In this document: positions 1 through 8,363 of the stretch, one piece after another | Layout: each line of letters starts with the position of its first letter | Numbering within the stretch: position 1 is the stretch's first letter | Source: DAMBHY01 sp032068765 | GTDB lineage: Bacteria; Bacteroidota; Bacteroidia; Bacteroidales; Dysgonomonadaceae | Direction of reading: 5' to 3' | NCBI GenBank assembly: GCA_032068765.1 | Contig: DAMBHY010000016.1 | Location: 1 to 47,972 of the forward strand | Length of the DNA stretch: 47,972 nucleotides | Notes under the pieces: generated by a model | What the model was told of the DNA's origin: nothing | Database searches by the model: none | Seen by the model: the letters and a program-made list of their open reading frames with translations, nothing else | Program-made: the position numbers and the translations under genes

Positions 1-2080
1 TTTTGTCAGCGTGTTTCACGGTAGAAAGTCGGTGTGCAATTACGATTGCCGTTTTTCCTTTGAAGAATTGCTCAAGATTTTCCATAATAATTTTTTCGTT
101 GTTCGCATCCAAAGCACTGGTTGCTTCATCGAAAAAAATATATTCCGGAGATTTGTAAACCGCTCTCGCAATGAATAACCTCTGTTTCTGTCCACCACTG
201 ATTCCAACTCCCTCGTTTCCGATTTTGGTATTATAGCTCAACGGAAGGCTTTCTATAAAATCTTTGATATTGGCGATTTCTACTGCTTTTCGTAGTTTTT
301 GTTTATCAATAAAATCTTCGCCGATTGCAATATTTCCGGCAATCGTATCATTGAAAATATAGCCTTCCTGCATCACAACTCCGCAATGGTCTCGCCAAGT
401 TTTAGGAGAAATGTTTTTCAGATTGGTATTTGCTATTTTAATTTCGCCGTTGTTGGGTTCATAGAATTTCATCAATAATTTGAGAAGTGTGGTTTTTCCA
501 CTTCCGCTGGCTCCGACAATAGCAGTGGTTTTTTGATAAGGAATTGAAAGATTTAGATTTTCAAAAACGAATTGTTCGGAACCGATGTATCTAAAAGACA
601 TATTACTAACCTCTATATTATTTTGCGGAATTTCTGAAACATATTGTTCATCTTTGTTCTCCTCGTCTTCCTTATCGTGAATTTCGCCCAGACGTTCCAG
701 CGATATTTTTGCATCTTGCGTTTGTCTTATAAATTCAACTAATTGTAATAGCGGACTGTTTAATTGCCCGATGATATATTGCACGGAAAGCATCATTCCC
801 AAAGTAAGGTTTCCGCTTAACACCAATTTAGCAGAAAGAAAACTCACCAAAATATCTTTCATTTGGTTAATAAAATTTCCGCCAACAGACTGCCATTGCT
901 CCAATGACAAAGATTTTATTCTCAGTTTAAATAATTTGACCTGCAAAAATTCCCAACCCCAACGTTTTTGCTTTTCGGCGTTGTGCATTTTGATTTCCTG
1001 CATTCCGTTTACCAGTTCAATGACTTTGCTTTGCTCTTGGGATATTTGGGAAAACCTTTTATAATCCAGCTCTTTTCTTTTTTTGAGGAAAAAACTAACC
1101 CAACCTATGTAAAGAATCGCTCCAACTAGATATACCAAAAATAATCTGTAATCGTAAAACAGCAACACAATGCTGAAAATAATCAGATTGACAAGAGAAA
1201 ATAAAGTGTTGAGCGAAGAGCTTGTAAGCAATTGTTCTATTCTCGTATGGTCATTGATACGCTGCATAATATCTCCCGTCATTCTCGTATCAAAAAAACT
1301 GATTGGGAGTTTCATTAATTTGATAAAAAAATCGGAGATAATAGAAATATTGATTCTTGTGGAAAGATGTAATAAAATCCAACTGCGTATCACTTCAATC
1401 CCCATTCTGCCGAGAAAAAGCATTATTTGTGCAATGAGAACAAGATAGATAAAATTCAAATCCTGATTTTGTATGCCGACATCTACAATACTTTGAGTAA
1501 GAAAAGGAAGAATAAGCGAAAGTAAACTCCCGGCTAATAATCCTACTGCAAGTTGGACAACTAACGATTTGTATTTCAACAGGTATTTTGAAAGAAAAGA
1601 AAAAGTCATTTTTTTCTCATCTTCATCAAATTCGTTTTTGTAAAAAACGGGAGTAGTTTCTAATAATAGTGCAATTCCTTCTTCTGTGGTTTCATCAGCA
1701 TTCTCACCAATCCAATGTTTTATGAATTCTTCTTTGGTATAAGTAATCAATCCGTAGCTTGGATCAGAAATGTAAACTTTTCCTGTTTTGTCTATTTTAT
1801 AAACGACCACAAAATGCTGTTTGTTCCAATGAACAACACAAGGTAACGGAACTTCTTTTTGCAAAGTATTGAAATCAATCTGTACACCTAAACTTCTGAA
1901 TCCTAAATTTTCTGCCGCTTCACTTAGACCAAGCAATGAACTTCCTTCTCTTGTGGTTTCCGAAAGATTACGAATTTGTTGCAACGGAATGGTTTTACCA
2001 TAATGTTTGGTAACTATTCGCAAACAAGTGGGGCCGCAATCTTTGGCATCGGGTTGTTTGTAGAAAGGAAATTTTTTCAA
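1..2080 (-). CDS. Peptidase C39-containing ABC transporter (bacteriocin exporter), 3' end outside window
   Basis: Inner-membrane exporter that should cleave GG-type leaders and export the mature peptide. The start is a TTG at 2078-2080, two bases after the stop of the upstream gene. No ATG fits, and the next residues already form the C39 motif DAKDCGPTCL with catalytic Cys15; a later His-Asp pair lies in QHFVVVYKID and ISDPSYG. Hydrophobic segments follow, then the ATPase: Walker A GASGSGKTT near 510, signature ISGGQKQR near 200, Walker B FFDEATSALD near 130 and the H-loop IAHRLST near 35. About 693 codons are visible and the family is usually 700-730, so only a short C-terminal piece is missing. 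Adjacent precursors with GG/GA leaders are the likely substrates. The family assignment is very secure; the substrate is inferred. Confidence 0.95.
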   Translation of the reverse strand, partial: MKKFPFYKQPDAKDCGPTCLRIVTKHYGKTIPLQQIRNLSETTREGSSLLGLSEAAENLGFRSLGVQIDFNTLQKEVPLPCVVHWNKQHFVVVYKIDKTGKVYISDPSYGLITYTKEEFIKHWIGENADETTEEGIALLLETTPVFYKNEFDEDEKKMTFSFLSKYLLKYKSLVVQLAVGLLAGSLLSLILPFLTQSIVDVGIQNQDLNFIYLVLIAQIMLFLGRMGIEVIRSWILLHLSTRINISIISDFFIKLMKLPISFFDTRMTGDIMQRINDHTRIEQLLTSSSLNTLFSLVNLIIFSIVLLFYDYRLFLVYLVGAILYIGWVSFFLKKRKELDYKRFSQISQEQSKVIELVNGMQEIKMHNAEKQKRWGWEFLQVKLFKLRIKSLSLEQWQSVGGNFINQMKDILVSFLSAKLVLSGNLTLGMMLSVQYIIGQLNSPLLQLVEFIRQTQDAKISLERLGEIHDKEDEENKDEQYVSEIPQNNIEVSNMSFRYIGSEQFVFENLNLSIPYQKTTAIVGASGSGKTTLLKLLMKFYEPNNGEIKIANTNLKNISPKTWRDHCGVVMQEGYIFNDTIAGNIAIGEDFIDKQKLRKAVEIANIKDFIESLPLSYNTKIGNEGVGISGGQKQRLFIARAVYKSPEYIFFDEATSALDANNEKIIMENLEQFFKGKTAIVIAHRLSTVKHADK

Positions 2081-2082
2081 AA

Positions 2083-3492
2083 TTAGGAATTAGGAACTTT
2101 TTCAAAAATTAAAAGGATTTTACACTCCAAAAAATATCGTAATCTATTTATCAATAATAATTTGAAATCATTCTGTTCGCTTTCAGAAACGTTATCATCA
2201 AGATAGCTTTTCATATTTTGCAAGAACTTCGATAATATTATTGGTTTTTGTAATTCTTCCAGCATTAATTCGTCTATAGTATCAAAATCGTAAGCAATAT
2301 AGGTTTCATCATATTCTCTTACTTTCAGATTTTGATTTTCTTGATTTTCTATATCCTCTTTTCTTTCAATTTCAAAACAGTCCAACAACACAAGTAAAAT
2401 ATCAGAATTATTTTCTACCATATTATCAAACTTTTCAAAAAGTGAAATGATGAGTAAATCCCGTGCTAACAGATTTTGATTATTAATTTCTAATTTGTTT
2501 TCAAAAATTTCAGTTTTCAGATTCTCAATTAGTGCATTACTGCTTTCTTCAGAAAAAGAAAACTGAGGTATTTCGGAATCGAAAAAAGCATATTTCTCAG
2601 GTAAGAGATTTTTTAATCTCATAAAATTTTGGGGATATTCTTTTAAAACATAACTTTCAAGAGATTTGCAAATCTGTAATCTCCGTTTAAAATTCCCCAA
2701 CAAATGCAGGTAAAATCTTTTATGAGGAACATCCTGAAAATTCCCTAATCCTAAATATGAATTATCTCCCCAAACTTCATCAAATAAATAAGAAATGTAT
2801 TTTTGCTGTAAAGTAGCCATTTCATAAAACAACTCCTGCTCAAAAAATATATTGAAATTGAATAAATTAAATTTTTTCCAATTCTCTTTATTTTTATCTA
2901 CAAATTCAAAGGATTTTTTCGTGTATTCCTGAAAGAATGCTATATCATTTCCGCCGATAATTCCCATATTGCATCCCAAATTGGAAATATTGTTATGATA
3001 ATTGAGAATTTCGTCGGGAATATAGCTTAATTGTGGAGCAATTTCATTCCACATTTCACGGTAATAATCGGTGGTGTTTTCTAAATTCTGCGCAATCAAA
3101 CTGCCGGCAATCAGTTCATCGGGAAACTTGTCCCAGATAAATACATCTCCGTCTATATGCAGAAAAGGTTTATCCTGGAGCTCATACGTTTTTATCTTGG
3201 CAATAGCCCATAAGTCTTTTGGATAGTTTTTCATTTCATCCAAAATAACGTGAACTTTTGTATAAGGAAGTTTTAACTTTTTAATCAGAATTTCATATCC
3301 GAAAGAATCGGTATATAATTCAACTTCATCATAAAATTTCCTAAGCTGATTGCAACTCAATATCCAACCCAACCAATGATATTCGTAAGATAACCAGCCT
3401 CGATTATCAAAAATATCATTATTCTGTCCCGACCAAAAAGACTGTATTATTTTCACAATCAGATTTTTATTGTTTTTAATAATTTTGTGCAA
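2083..3492 (-). CDS. DUF6734-like protein with a glycosyltransferase-like DGD motif
   Basis: A 469-residue soluble protein with no signal peptide or membrane segment. The first 300 residues look like the DUF6734 family of Bacteroidota (recognised from memory): GWLSYEYHW near 32, then FLHIDGDVFIW with D114-G115-D116. An aspartate pair of this kind resembles the metal-binding DxD of GT-A glycosyltransferases. The C-terminal third is charged, helical and unfamiliar. It lies 48 bp after the VKOR-thioredoxin gene and its stop is 2 bp before the exporter start, so it is co-translated with the exporter in a leftward operon. A role in modifying the peptides is possible; no enzyme activity can be read with confidence. 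Confidence 0.7.
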   Translation of the reverse strand: MHKIIKNNKNLIVKIIQSFWSGQNNDIFDNRGWLSYEYHWLGWILSCNQLRKFYDEVELYTDSFGYEILIKKLKLPYTKVHVILDEMKNYPKDLWAIAKIKTYELQDKPFLHIDGDVFIWDKFPDELIAGSLIAQNLENTTDYYREMWNEIAPQLSYIPDEILNYHNNISNLGCNMGIIGGNDIAFFQEYTKKSFEFVDKNKENWKKFNLFNFNIFFEQELFYEMATLQQKYISYLFDEVWGDNSYLGLGNFQDVPHKRFYLHLLGNFKRRLQICKSLESYVLKEYPQNFMRLKNLLPEKYAFFDSEIPQFSFSEESSNALIENLKTEIFENKLEINNQNLLARDLLIISLFEKFDNMVENNSDILLVLLDCFEIERKEDIENQENQNLKVREYDETYIAYDFDTIDELMLEELQKPIILSKFLQNMKSYLDDNVSESEQNDFKLLLINRLRYFLECKILLIFEKVPNS

Positions 3493-3540
3493 TCGCTTAT
3501 CTTCATTGATGTTATTATTTCAATATTTGTCATAACGATT

Positions 3541-5106
3541 TCATAGTTCTTCATCTTCTATCCAGTCTGTAATATAGTATTCCAAATTTTCACGGTCGTA
3601 TTGCTTTGGAAAATTGTATTGATTTAGGAAAATATCCGGTGTAAAATTTAAACCAAAAACAGAATTTTCTTCTGTAATATCTTTTAGTTTTTCACGAACT
3701 GATTCTGTATTTTCAAGAGCTCCAAACTTTGAAAACCAACTTTCAAAATTTTTGTTTTCAAACCATTCGTTAAGGGCTTTCATAAAATAATCATCATTCT
3801 GCTCATAAATTTCAGCTAATCTCAAAAATAGATTTTTTTGAATTTCATCAAAATTTTCATCAAAATTAAATCTTATGCTTATCGCTACTTTGTCTGAATG
3901 ACGAGATAATATTTTGTCCAAAATATGATGAGCATCTTTGCAATATCCGCAGAAAGGGCTTGTAACAATCGAAATTTTGTGTTTGCTCTCTCGATTTCCC
4001 AAAACAATATATTCTTTTTCAAAAATCTTAGTATCAGACTTTTGAAGTGTATTTTTGAAAATTTCATAATTTCGTAAAAAGCGCAACTGCTTGATATATT
4101 TTTCACTGAAATCTTTCCTTTCCAAAAAAACGGGTTTCAGCAAATAAATCAATCCCGCAATAATTAAAAAAATAATAAAAAAGAGCAATAATGTTTTAGC
4201 TTCAAAATAAAAATCCGGCTTTACAAAAAGTAAAAATGCCAGCTCTACATATATAATCCCAATAATTACCAAACAGATCGGACACCATTTTTTTTCGATT
4301 TTATACTGAAAGTAAATTGAATAAAAAGTCATAGGAATTGAAAACAACAAGCCGAAAATCATATAGCTTAAAAATTTATCCAAAAATCCGGCAACAGAAA
4401 AAACAAAAAGTGCTAAAATCTGGGAAGCAAAGAACCATAAACTGATGTCGCTTATTTTAATTTTTTGTAACCATTTATTTTTTGTAGAGTTAATGACCTG
4501 CCCGCAATCTGCATTAACAACAATGTTACAAAAACTATTGGAAATTTTTGAATCTATACCAAATTCTACTTTCAGAGCTTCAACAGATAAGTACAAACCA
4601 ATTAAGGACAGAAAACCGAAGATTAACAACGGCCAGGAATATGAGAAAAAGTAAACGGCACTCAAAACAAACATTGCGAGAATAGCAAGAAGAATTCCGA
4701 CAGGAATCTTTGATTTACTTTTTTCCAAGTTTTCTTCAGGCATTTCTACAAGTAAAACCACATTTTTCCACAATACCTCTAATTTTTCTTTTGTGACTTT
4801 TATTGTTTTCTTCTCCTGCCTGTATAAATAATTATTTCCTTGTTTTGTAATATGGAATAAATCGGATTGCTGATGCTCTTTACCAAGAAGCGCAACAAAA
4901 GAATCCGGCAAGCGGTCTATCTCTTCAAAAGGAAAATTAAAAGCAACATTCGGAATGTCTAGGAAATTTAATGTATCGGAAAAAGACAATAAACTTGGAT
5001 AATCAATATGAGATTTTACTTGAAATGAAAAATTTTGCTTATTTTGATAAATCTTTTGTGATTTAAGATAGGAAAAAACCGATTCTATTCCTTTGTCAAT
5101 GTTCAT
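3541..5106 (-). CDS. C39-like/VKOR/thioredoxin fusion, oxidative folding protein
   Basis: Membrane disulfide oxidase of 521 residues, expected to make or re-oxidise disulfides in exported Cys-rich peptides. Residues 1-120 resemble a C39 peptidase fold (HIDYPSLLSFSDTL at 33-46) without the catalytic Cys, so the domain is probably non-proteolytic and may bind peptide. VKOR follows with several membrane spans: loop cysteines C193 and C201 and the active-site CPIC at 275-278. The C-terminal thioredoxin/DsbA-like domain has CGYC at 386-389. It is a paralogue of the gene at 10095-11696. It lies 7 bp after the GLPGLI gene and precedes the DUF6734-like gene and exporter. The family is clear; the link to these peptides is inferred from context. 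Confidence 0.9.
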   Translation of the reverse strand: MNIDKGIESVFSYLKSQKIYQNKQNFSFQVKSHIDYPSLLSFSDTLNFLDIPNVAFNFPFEEIDRLPDSFVALLGKEHQQSDLFHITKQGNNYLYRQEKKTIKVTKEKLEVLWKNVVLLVEMPEENLEKSKSKIPVGILLAILAMFVLSAVYFFSYSWPLLIFGFLSLIGLYLSVEALKVEFGIDSKISNSFCNIVVNADCGQVINSTKNKWLQKIKISDISLWFFASQILALFVFSVAGFLDKFLSYMIFGLLFSIPMTFYSIYFQYKIEKKWCPICLVIIGIIYVELAFLLFVKPDFYFEAKTLLLFFIIFLIIAGLIYLLKPVFLERKDFSEKYIKQLRFLRNYEIFKNTLQKSDTKIFEKEYIVLGNRESKHKISIVTSPFCGYCKDAHHILDKILSRHSDKVAISIRFNFDENFDEIQKNLFLRLAEIYEQNDDYFMKALNEWFENKNFESWFSKFGALENTESVREKLKDITEENSVFGLNFTPDIFLNQYNFPKQYDRENLEYYITDWIEDEEL

Positions 5107-5113
5107 AAATAAA

Positions 5114-5950
5114 CTAATTGTTTTTTGTTAACTCTATGGGATTGTTATATTTTTTTTGTTCTTCTTTTGATTTCTTTTCTATTCCTCGAATAATTTCATT
5201 AGGATCTTTATCTACCAACTTTATAGTACCATTATATACTCCCGCCTTAAAATCACGTGCAGGATCTTTTTTATATTCCTCTATAATTTGTAAAAATTTA
5301 GCTTTACTAATGTTTAATTCCTTATCTACGTATATAGAATTAGGAATGTTAATATCTTTTTCAGAAGTTTTAATATTTCCAATTAATTTGAAATTATAAT
5401 CATTTTTGTTATCGTATAATTCTACGATTAACCCTGGTAAACCATAAAATTTATATGGTCCCATACTTATAGGGATTTCGGGATTAAACCAAGCGTTCCA
5501 TTGTCTCCCTCGGAAAAAAACTTCAGCTTTTTGTAATTTATTGCCCAAATCATCCTTTTTATTTTCACTTGTTATTATCCAATCGAGATTGACAATGTCT
5601 TTAAATGTGTATCGCATTGATCCTTGAACTTCGGTAACTACATAATAATTCTCTTTTGTTTTTTTTCTAATTTTATATAAAATACTCCCAATCTCTTTAT
5701 CTTGCACATTATTCTCATTACCTTTATTAGCATTATATATAGAATCTGTTACATATCTATCATAACTATGAAAAACAGATTTTTTACCCTGATCAGCAAC
5801 ATCCAAGCACATTCTTTCCTTTTTATATGTACTATTGGTAGAATCTTCCCTATAATTAACCTCATAAATAAATCTGTCGATTTGCTGAGAACTTGCAATT
5901 GAAAAAGAGAAAATGAAAATAAAAATTGAAAATTTAGGCATAATACACAA
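5114..5950 (-). CDS. GLPGLI family secreted protein
   Basis: A 278-residue protein (275 if it starts at the second Met) with an N-terminal hydrophobic signal sequence followed by SSQQ, so it is exported. The family-defining motif is visible as YGLPGLIVELYD, with GLPGLI at 170-175. Proteins of this family are common in Bacteroidota near TonB receptors and peptide clusters; their function is unknown. It is the first gene after the small precursor at 6004-6189 and lies 7 bp before the VKOR fusion, so it belongs to the same leftward unit. The first Met gives MCIMPKF; the internal Met (MPKF, at 5941) leaves a more typical signal peptide and may be the true start. Confidence 0.88.
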   Translation of the reverse strand: MCIMPKFSIFIFIFSFSIASSQQIDRFIYEVNYREDSTNSTYKKERMCLDVADQGKKSVFHSYDRYVTDSIYNANKGNENNVQDKEIGSILYKIRKKTKENYYVVTEVQGSMRYTFKDIVNLDWIITSENKKDDLGNKLQKAEVFFRGRQWNAWFNPEIPISMGPYKFYGLPGLIVELYDNKNDYNFKLIGNIKTSEKDINIPNSIYVDKELNISKAKFLQIIEEYKKDPARDFKAGVYNGTIKLVDKDPNEIIRGIEKKSKEEQKKYNNPIELTKNN

Positions 5951-6003
5951 AATAAAAAATAACTGATATAAAAGGCTGTATCAGATACTGATACAGCTTG
6001 TTT

Positions 6004-6189
6004 TTATGGACAATAAACGGCATAGTAACCAGCACCACAAGAAGTGCCACACCACGTACCACATTGCGACGTAAACTCTTTGCAACATTTAATCAGTCTA
6101 CCGTTGCCTCCACAACCAGCCCCCTTAATCGTTCTCATCTCGTTTCTTGACATTCCATTGGTAATGTCCTTAATGTTTAATTTTTTCAT
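6004..6189 (-). CDS. Cys-rich RiPP/bacteriocin precursor with a GA-type leader
   Basis: A 61-residue peptide with a charged leader of about 24 residues ending IKGA at 21-24, a typical C39 cleavage context. The remaining 37 residues are Gly-rich and carry seven cysteines (C26, 35, 36, 43, 47, 51, 60), several spaced regularly in QCGTWCGTSCG. Five Ser/Thr are also present, so either disulfides or thioethers could form. The core is unlike the two paralogous precursors at 7982 and 9808. It is the first gene of the leftward unit that ends with the C39 exporter and has its own promoter and palindrome upstream. The precursor role is a confident inference; the final chemistry is unknown. Confidence 0.8.
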   Translation of the reverse strand: MKKLNIKDITNGMSRNEMRTIKGAGCGGNGRLIKCCKEFTSQCGTWCGTSCGAGYYAVYCP

Positions 6190-6253
6190 AAAAAAATGTA
6201 TTTGATTATTTGTTCCTACTCGTCAGCTTTTCGGATTCCGCTTTTGTTCGTCA

Positions 6254-6316
6254 CAAACTTATTTGGTTGGATAATATAATCAAACAATTCTATTTATAGA
6301 TTTATAAATCTATAAA
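6254..6316 (-). promoter_or_regulatory. Promoter with upstream 24-bp palindrome for the 6189 operon
   Basis: On the minus strand there is a -7 element TAAGTTTG (6254-6261), an exact TAnnTTTG, and a -33 TTTG (6281-6284) with a 19-bp spacer. Upstream at 6293-6316 is a perfect 24-bp palindrome made of TTTATAGATTTA and its inverse, 31 bp from the -7 box. The same arrangement occurs at 11749-11811 and 13686-13748. The position, just upstream of -33, fits an activator site. The rest of the 303-bp gap (6317-6492) shows no gene or structure. Confidence 0.75.
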
Positions 6317-6492
6317 CATTTATATTTTAAACAACTTGTTATTAGGTAATTAAATTTAAGGTATGTCAATTCGTTTTTACCATATCCTGCATTTCATAAT
6401 GATGAATAGCCTTTTCTTTCAATTGATTCATTCAACCAATTAACCCAAAATTTGGCAACTTCTGTCCAACTATCAACTTATGATGCTTCTAA

Positions 6493-7911
6493 TTAATCCA
6501 AACCACATATATTCTTAATTTCATCTAGCGTTATTTCTCCAATTTTAGTTTTAATTAAATGTCCCTCTTTATTATAAATGATGTTTGTTGGGAAAGATTT
6601 CACTTTATTTTTTTGTAAATAAGTTCCATTTTGACTTAGCAATAAATAACTAAAAAAGGAATGATTTAGTCCTAAATTTTTCATTGAGCTAATCCATGCA
6701 TTTTTTTCGGTATCAACAGATATATAAATAAAAACTATATCGTTGCTATCTAATTTTTTACTTTCAGGTATTAAGACTTTTAACTCTTTAATACATGGGG
6801 AGCACCAACTAGCCCAAAAGTTGATAAGTATATACTTGCCATAATTTTGACTAATAATATCTTCAATACTAACATTGGTGCCATTTGCTGTCTGCATAAG
6901 TGTTTTCGGACTGTTTTCTACTAATTGTAAATTTTCGTACTTCTCCTTCAATAATTTTTTAAAAGTATTGTTAGTAGACGTGGAGTTGAATTTGTCCAAA
7001 TAATTTTTAAAGGTAGGTGCGTCATTGACTGATAATAATAATTTGTACAGCAACAAGTCTCTAATATCAGGATTTAAGCTTGAATTTAATTTTTCAATAA
7101 TTTCATCAAGAGAACCATCATTTTGGTTTATATTAAATAATATATTGGTAGCATTGGACAATATATTTAATGTGACAATATTTGTATTTGTATTTGTGTA
7201 GTCAGCTATTTCTTTCCATGCTTTATGCTTTTCTTCATTATTATCAGGAAAAACCTTAACAATATTTTGAAAATCACCAAATAAATTATAGATATGATAA
7301 AAAGACAGAAAATACTCTTTTGTATCCTTTTTTAAAAGAGTTCCTTTCTGCTCATATTCTTCAATAAATTTAATTTTTGAACCGTAATAAAATTTTTTAT
7401 TATTCTGCTTTATACTGTCAATATTTTTAAATGGAATATCAAATGCCTTTTCTCGCAACTTCTTAATATCAGAATTATATTTACTTTGGTACCAATTATC
7501 ATAATCATTAAAAACATTTAATTTTTGCTGTCTTTTTTCATTATTATTTAGGTCATTTAGTATTAATGATTTATCGTTTTTAATGATAATTTCTATTCTA
7601 TCTCCCGGTTCAATTGGGAAGCTTCTGACTGGACTAAAAATTTTAATAATATTTGTACTATTGATATTTAAAACCAGCGAATCTCTATTTTTTAACTTAA
7701 CTGCAACTGGATTTAGATATTTATCATGAGTAATTATTGCAATTTCACTTTTATCATTATCTAATTTGGCAAATAGAATTGCTTCCTCTTTAACTGTTTC
7801 CTTTTTTATATTCATATTACCGTCCTGTATTTCGGCAGTATTTTGAGAATGACAATAATTGGGAAGTTGAATGTAGAGTATTAATAATAGAAAAAATTTA
7901 AATTTAGACAT
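6493..7911 (-). CDS. TlpA-like secreted thioredoxin-fold protein
   Basis: A 472-residue protein with a signal peptide (hydrophobic residues 5-18, then CHSQ), so it acts outside the inner membrane. The middle 300 residues are Lys/Asn-rich and resemble the N-terminal extension of Bacteroidota TlpA/AhpC-TSA proteins. The C-terminal thioredoxin domain starts near 335 and carries NFWASWCSPC with active-site cysteines C370 and C373. It follows the precursor at 7982-8242 by 70 bp and ends the leftward unit that starts at 11696. A paralogous pair (precursor plus TlpA) sits just upstream. Reduction or isomerisation of disulfides in the Cys-rich peptides is a reasonable inference. Confidence 0.85.
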   Translation of the reverse strand: MSKFKFFLLLILYIQLPNYCHSQNTAEIQDGNMNIKKETVKEEAILFAKLDNDKSEIAIITHDKYLNPVAVKLKNRDSLVLNINSTNIIKIFSPVRSFPIEPGDRIEIIIKNDKSLILNDLNNNEKRQQKLNVFNDYDNWYQSKYNSDIKKLREKAFDIPFKNIDSIKQNNKKFYYGSKIKFIEEYEQKGTLLKKDTKEYFLSFYHIYNLFGDFQNIVKVFPDNNEEKHKAWKEIADYTNTNTNIVTLNILSNATNILFNINQNDGSLDEIIEKLNSSLNPDIRDLLLYKLLLSVNDAPTFKNYLDKFNSTSTNNTFKKLLKEKYENLQLVENSPKTLMQTANGTNVSIEDIISQNYGKYILINFWASWCSPCIKELKVLIPESKKLDSNDIVFIYISVDTEKNAWISSMKNLGLNHSFFSYLLLSQNGTYLQKNKVKSFPTNIIYNKEGHLIKTKIGEITLDEIKNICGLD

Positions 7912-7981
7912 TAGAATATAATTATTAAAATTTAAGAAAAACCTAGGAAGGGAATTTCCTTCCTAAGTAAAGTTTTGAAAT

Positions 7982-8242
7982 TTAGTTACAAGGAACATAA
8001 TTAGAACAACTGTCACAACACCATGTAGCGTATTCATTACCCGTGGTTGTTTCTGAGTTATTGAAAGCATGCATTGCTTTCTTGGCATCTGCCATGCTCA
8101 ATCCACTTTCCATTAAACATGTAAATGAGCCACCCGATGTTTCGTGATAAACCACTCCACAAGTTCCTCCACCGGAGACACTCAATTGTTGTTCTTCTGT
8201 AAGAACTTTTACTCTACTTGAGTTTTTCAATAAATCTAACAT
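7982..8242 (-). CDS. Six-cysteine GG-leader peptide precursor (copy 1)
   Basis: An 86-residue peptide. The leader (residues 1-25) begins MLDLLKNS, is rich in Glu/Gln and ends SVSGG, a classic double-glycine site for the C39 exporter. The core of about 60 residues has six cysteines (C28, 42, 75, 76, 79, 85), a GLSMADAK segment in the middle and WCCDSC near the end. All six cysteines and both motifs are shared with the peptide at 9808-10056, which points to a conserved disulfide framework. It is preceded by a 91-bp duplicated block. It resembles the Chryseobacterium 'bacteriocin-like' peptides, but activity cannot be judged from sequence. Confidence 0.82.
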   Translation of the reverse strand: MLDLLKNSSRVKVLTEEQQLSVSGGGTCGVVYHETSGGSFTCLMESGLSMADAKKAMHAFNNSETTTGNEYATWCCDSCSNYVPCN

Positions 8243-8310
8243 AATTTTAAGATTTTGTTGTTAATAAAAAATGATTTACACTATAATCGTTGCAACTGAT
8301 TATCTTTTTG
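8220..8310. repeat. 91-bp duplicated block, copy A (pairs with 10034-10124)
   Basis: This block covers the first codons and upstream region of the precursor at 7982-8242. By eye it differs from 10034-10124 at three positions. In copy B the outer 30 bases are the last codons of the VKOR-thioredoxin gene; here they no longer belong to a gene. Confidence 0.85.
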
Positions 8311-8313
8311 TTT
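8281..8313 (-). pseudogene. Fossil 3' end of a VKOR-thioredoxin gene
   Basis: Read leftward, these 33 bases encode KQKDNQLQRL and a TAG stop, the same ten residues and stop that end the gene at 10095-11696. Thirty of the bases are identical between the copies. No upstream part of the gene remains; the sequence beyond 8313 is unrelated. It is the scar of a segmental duplication that carried a precursor gene plus the tail of its upstream neighbour. Confidence 0.75.
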
Positions 8314-8363
8314 TAAAAATTGCTAATATTACATAACCACATAAAGCATTGAAAATGACAGTT

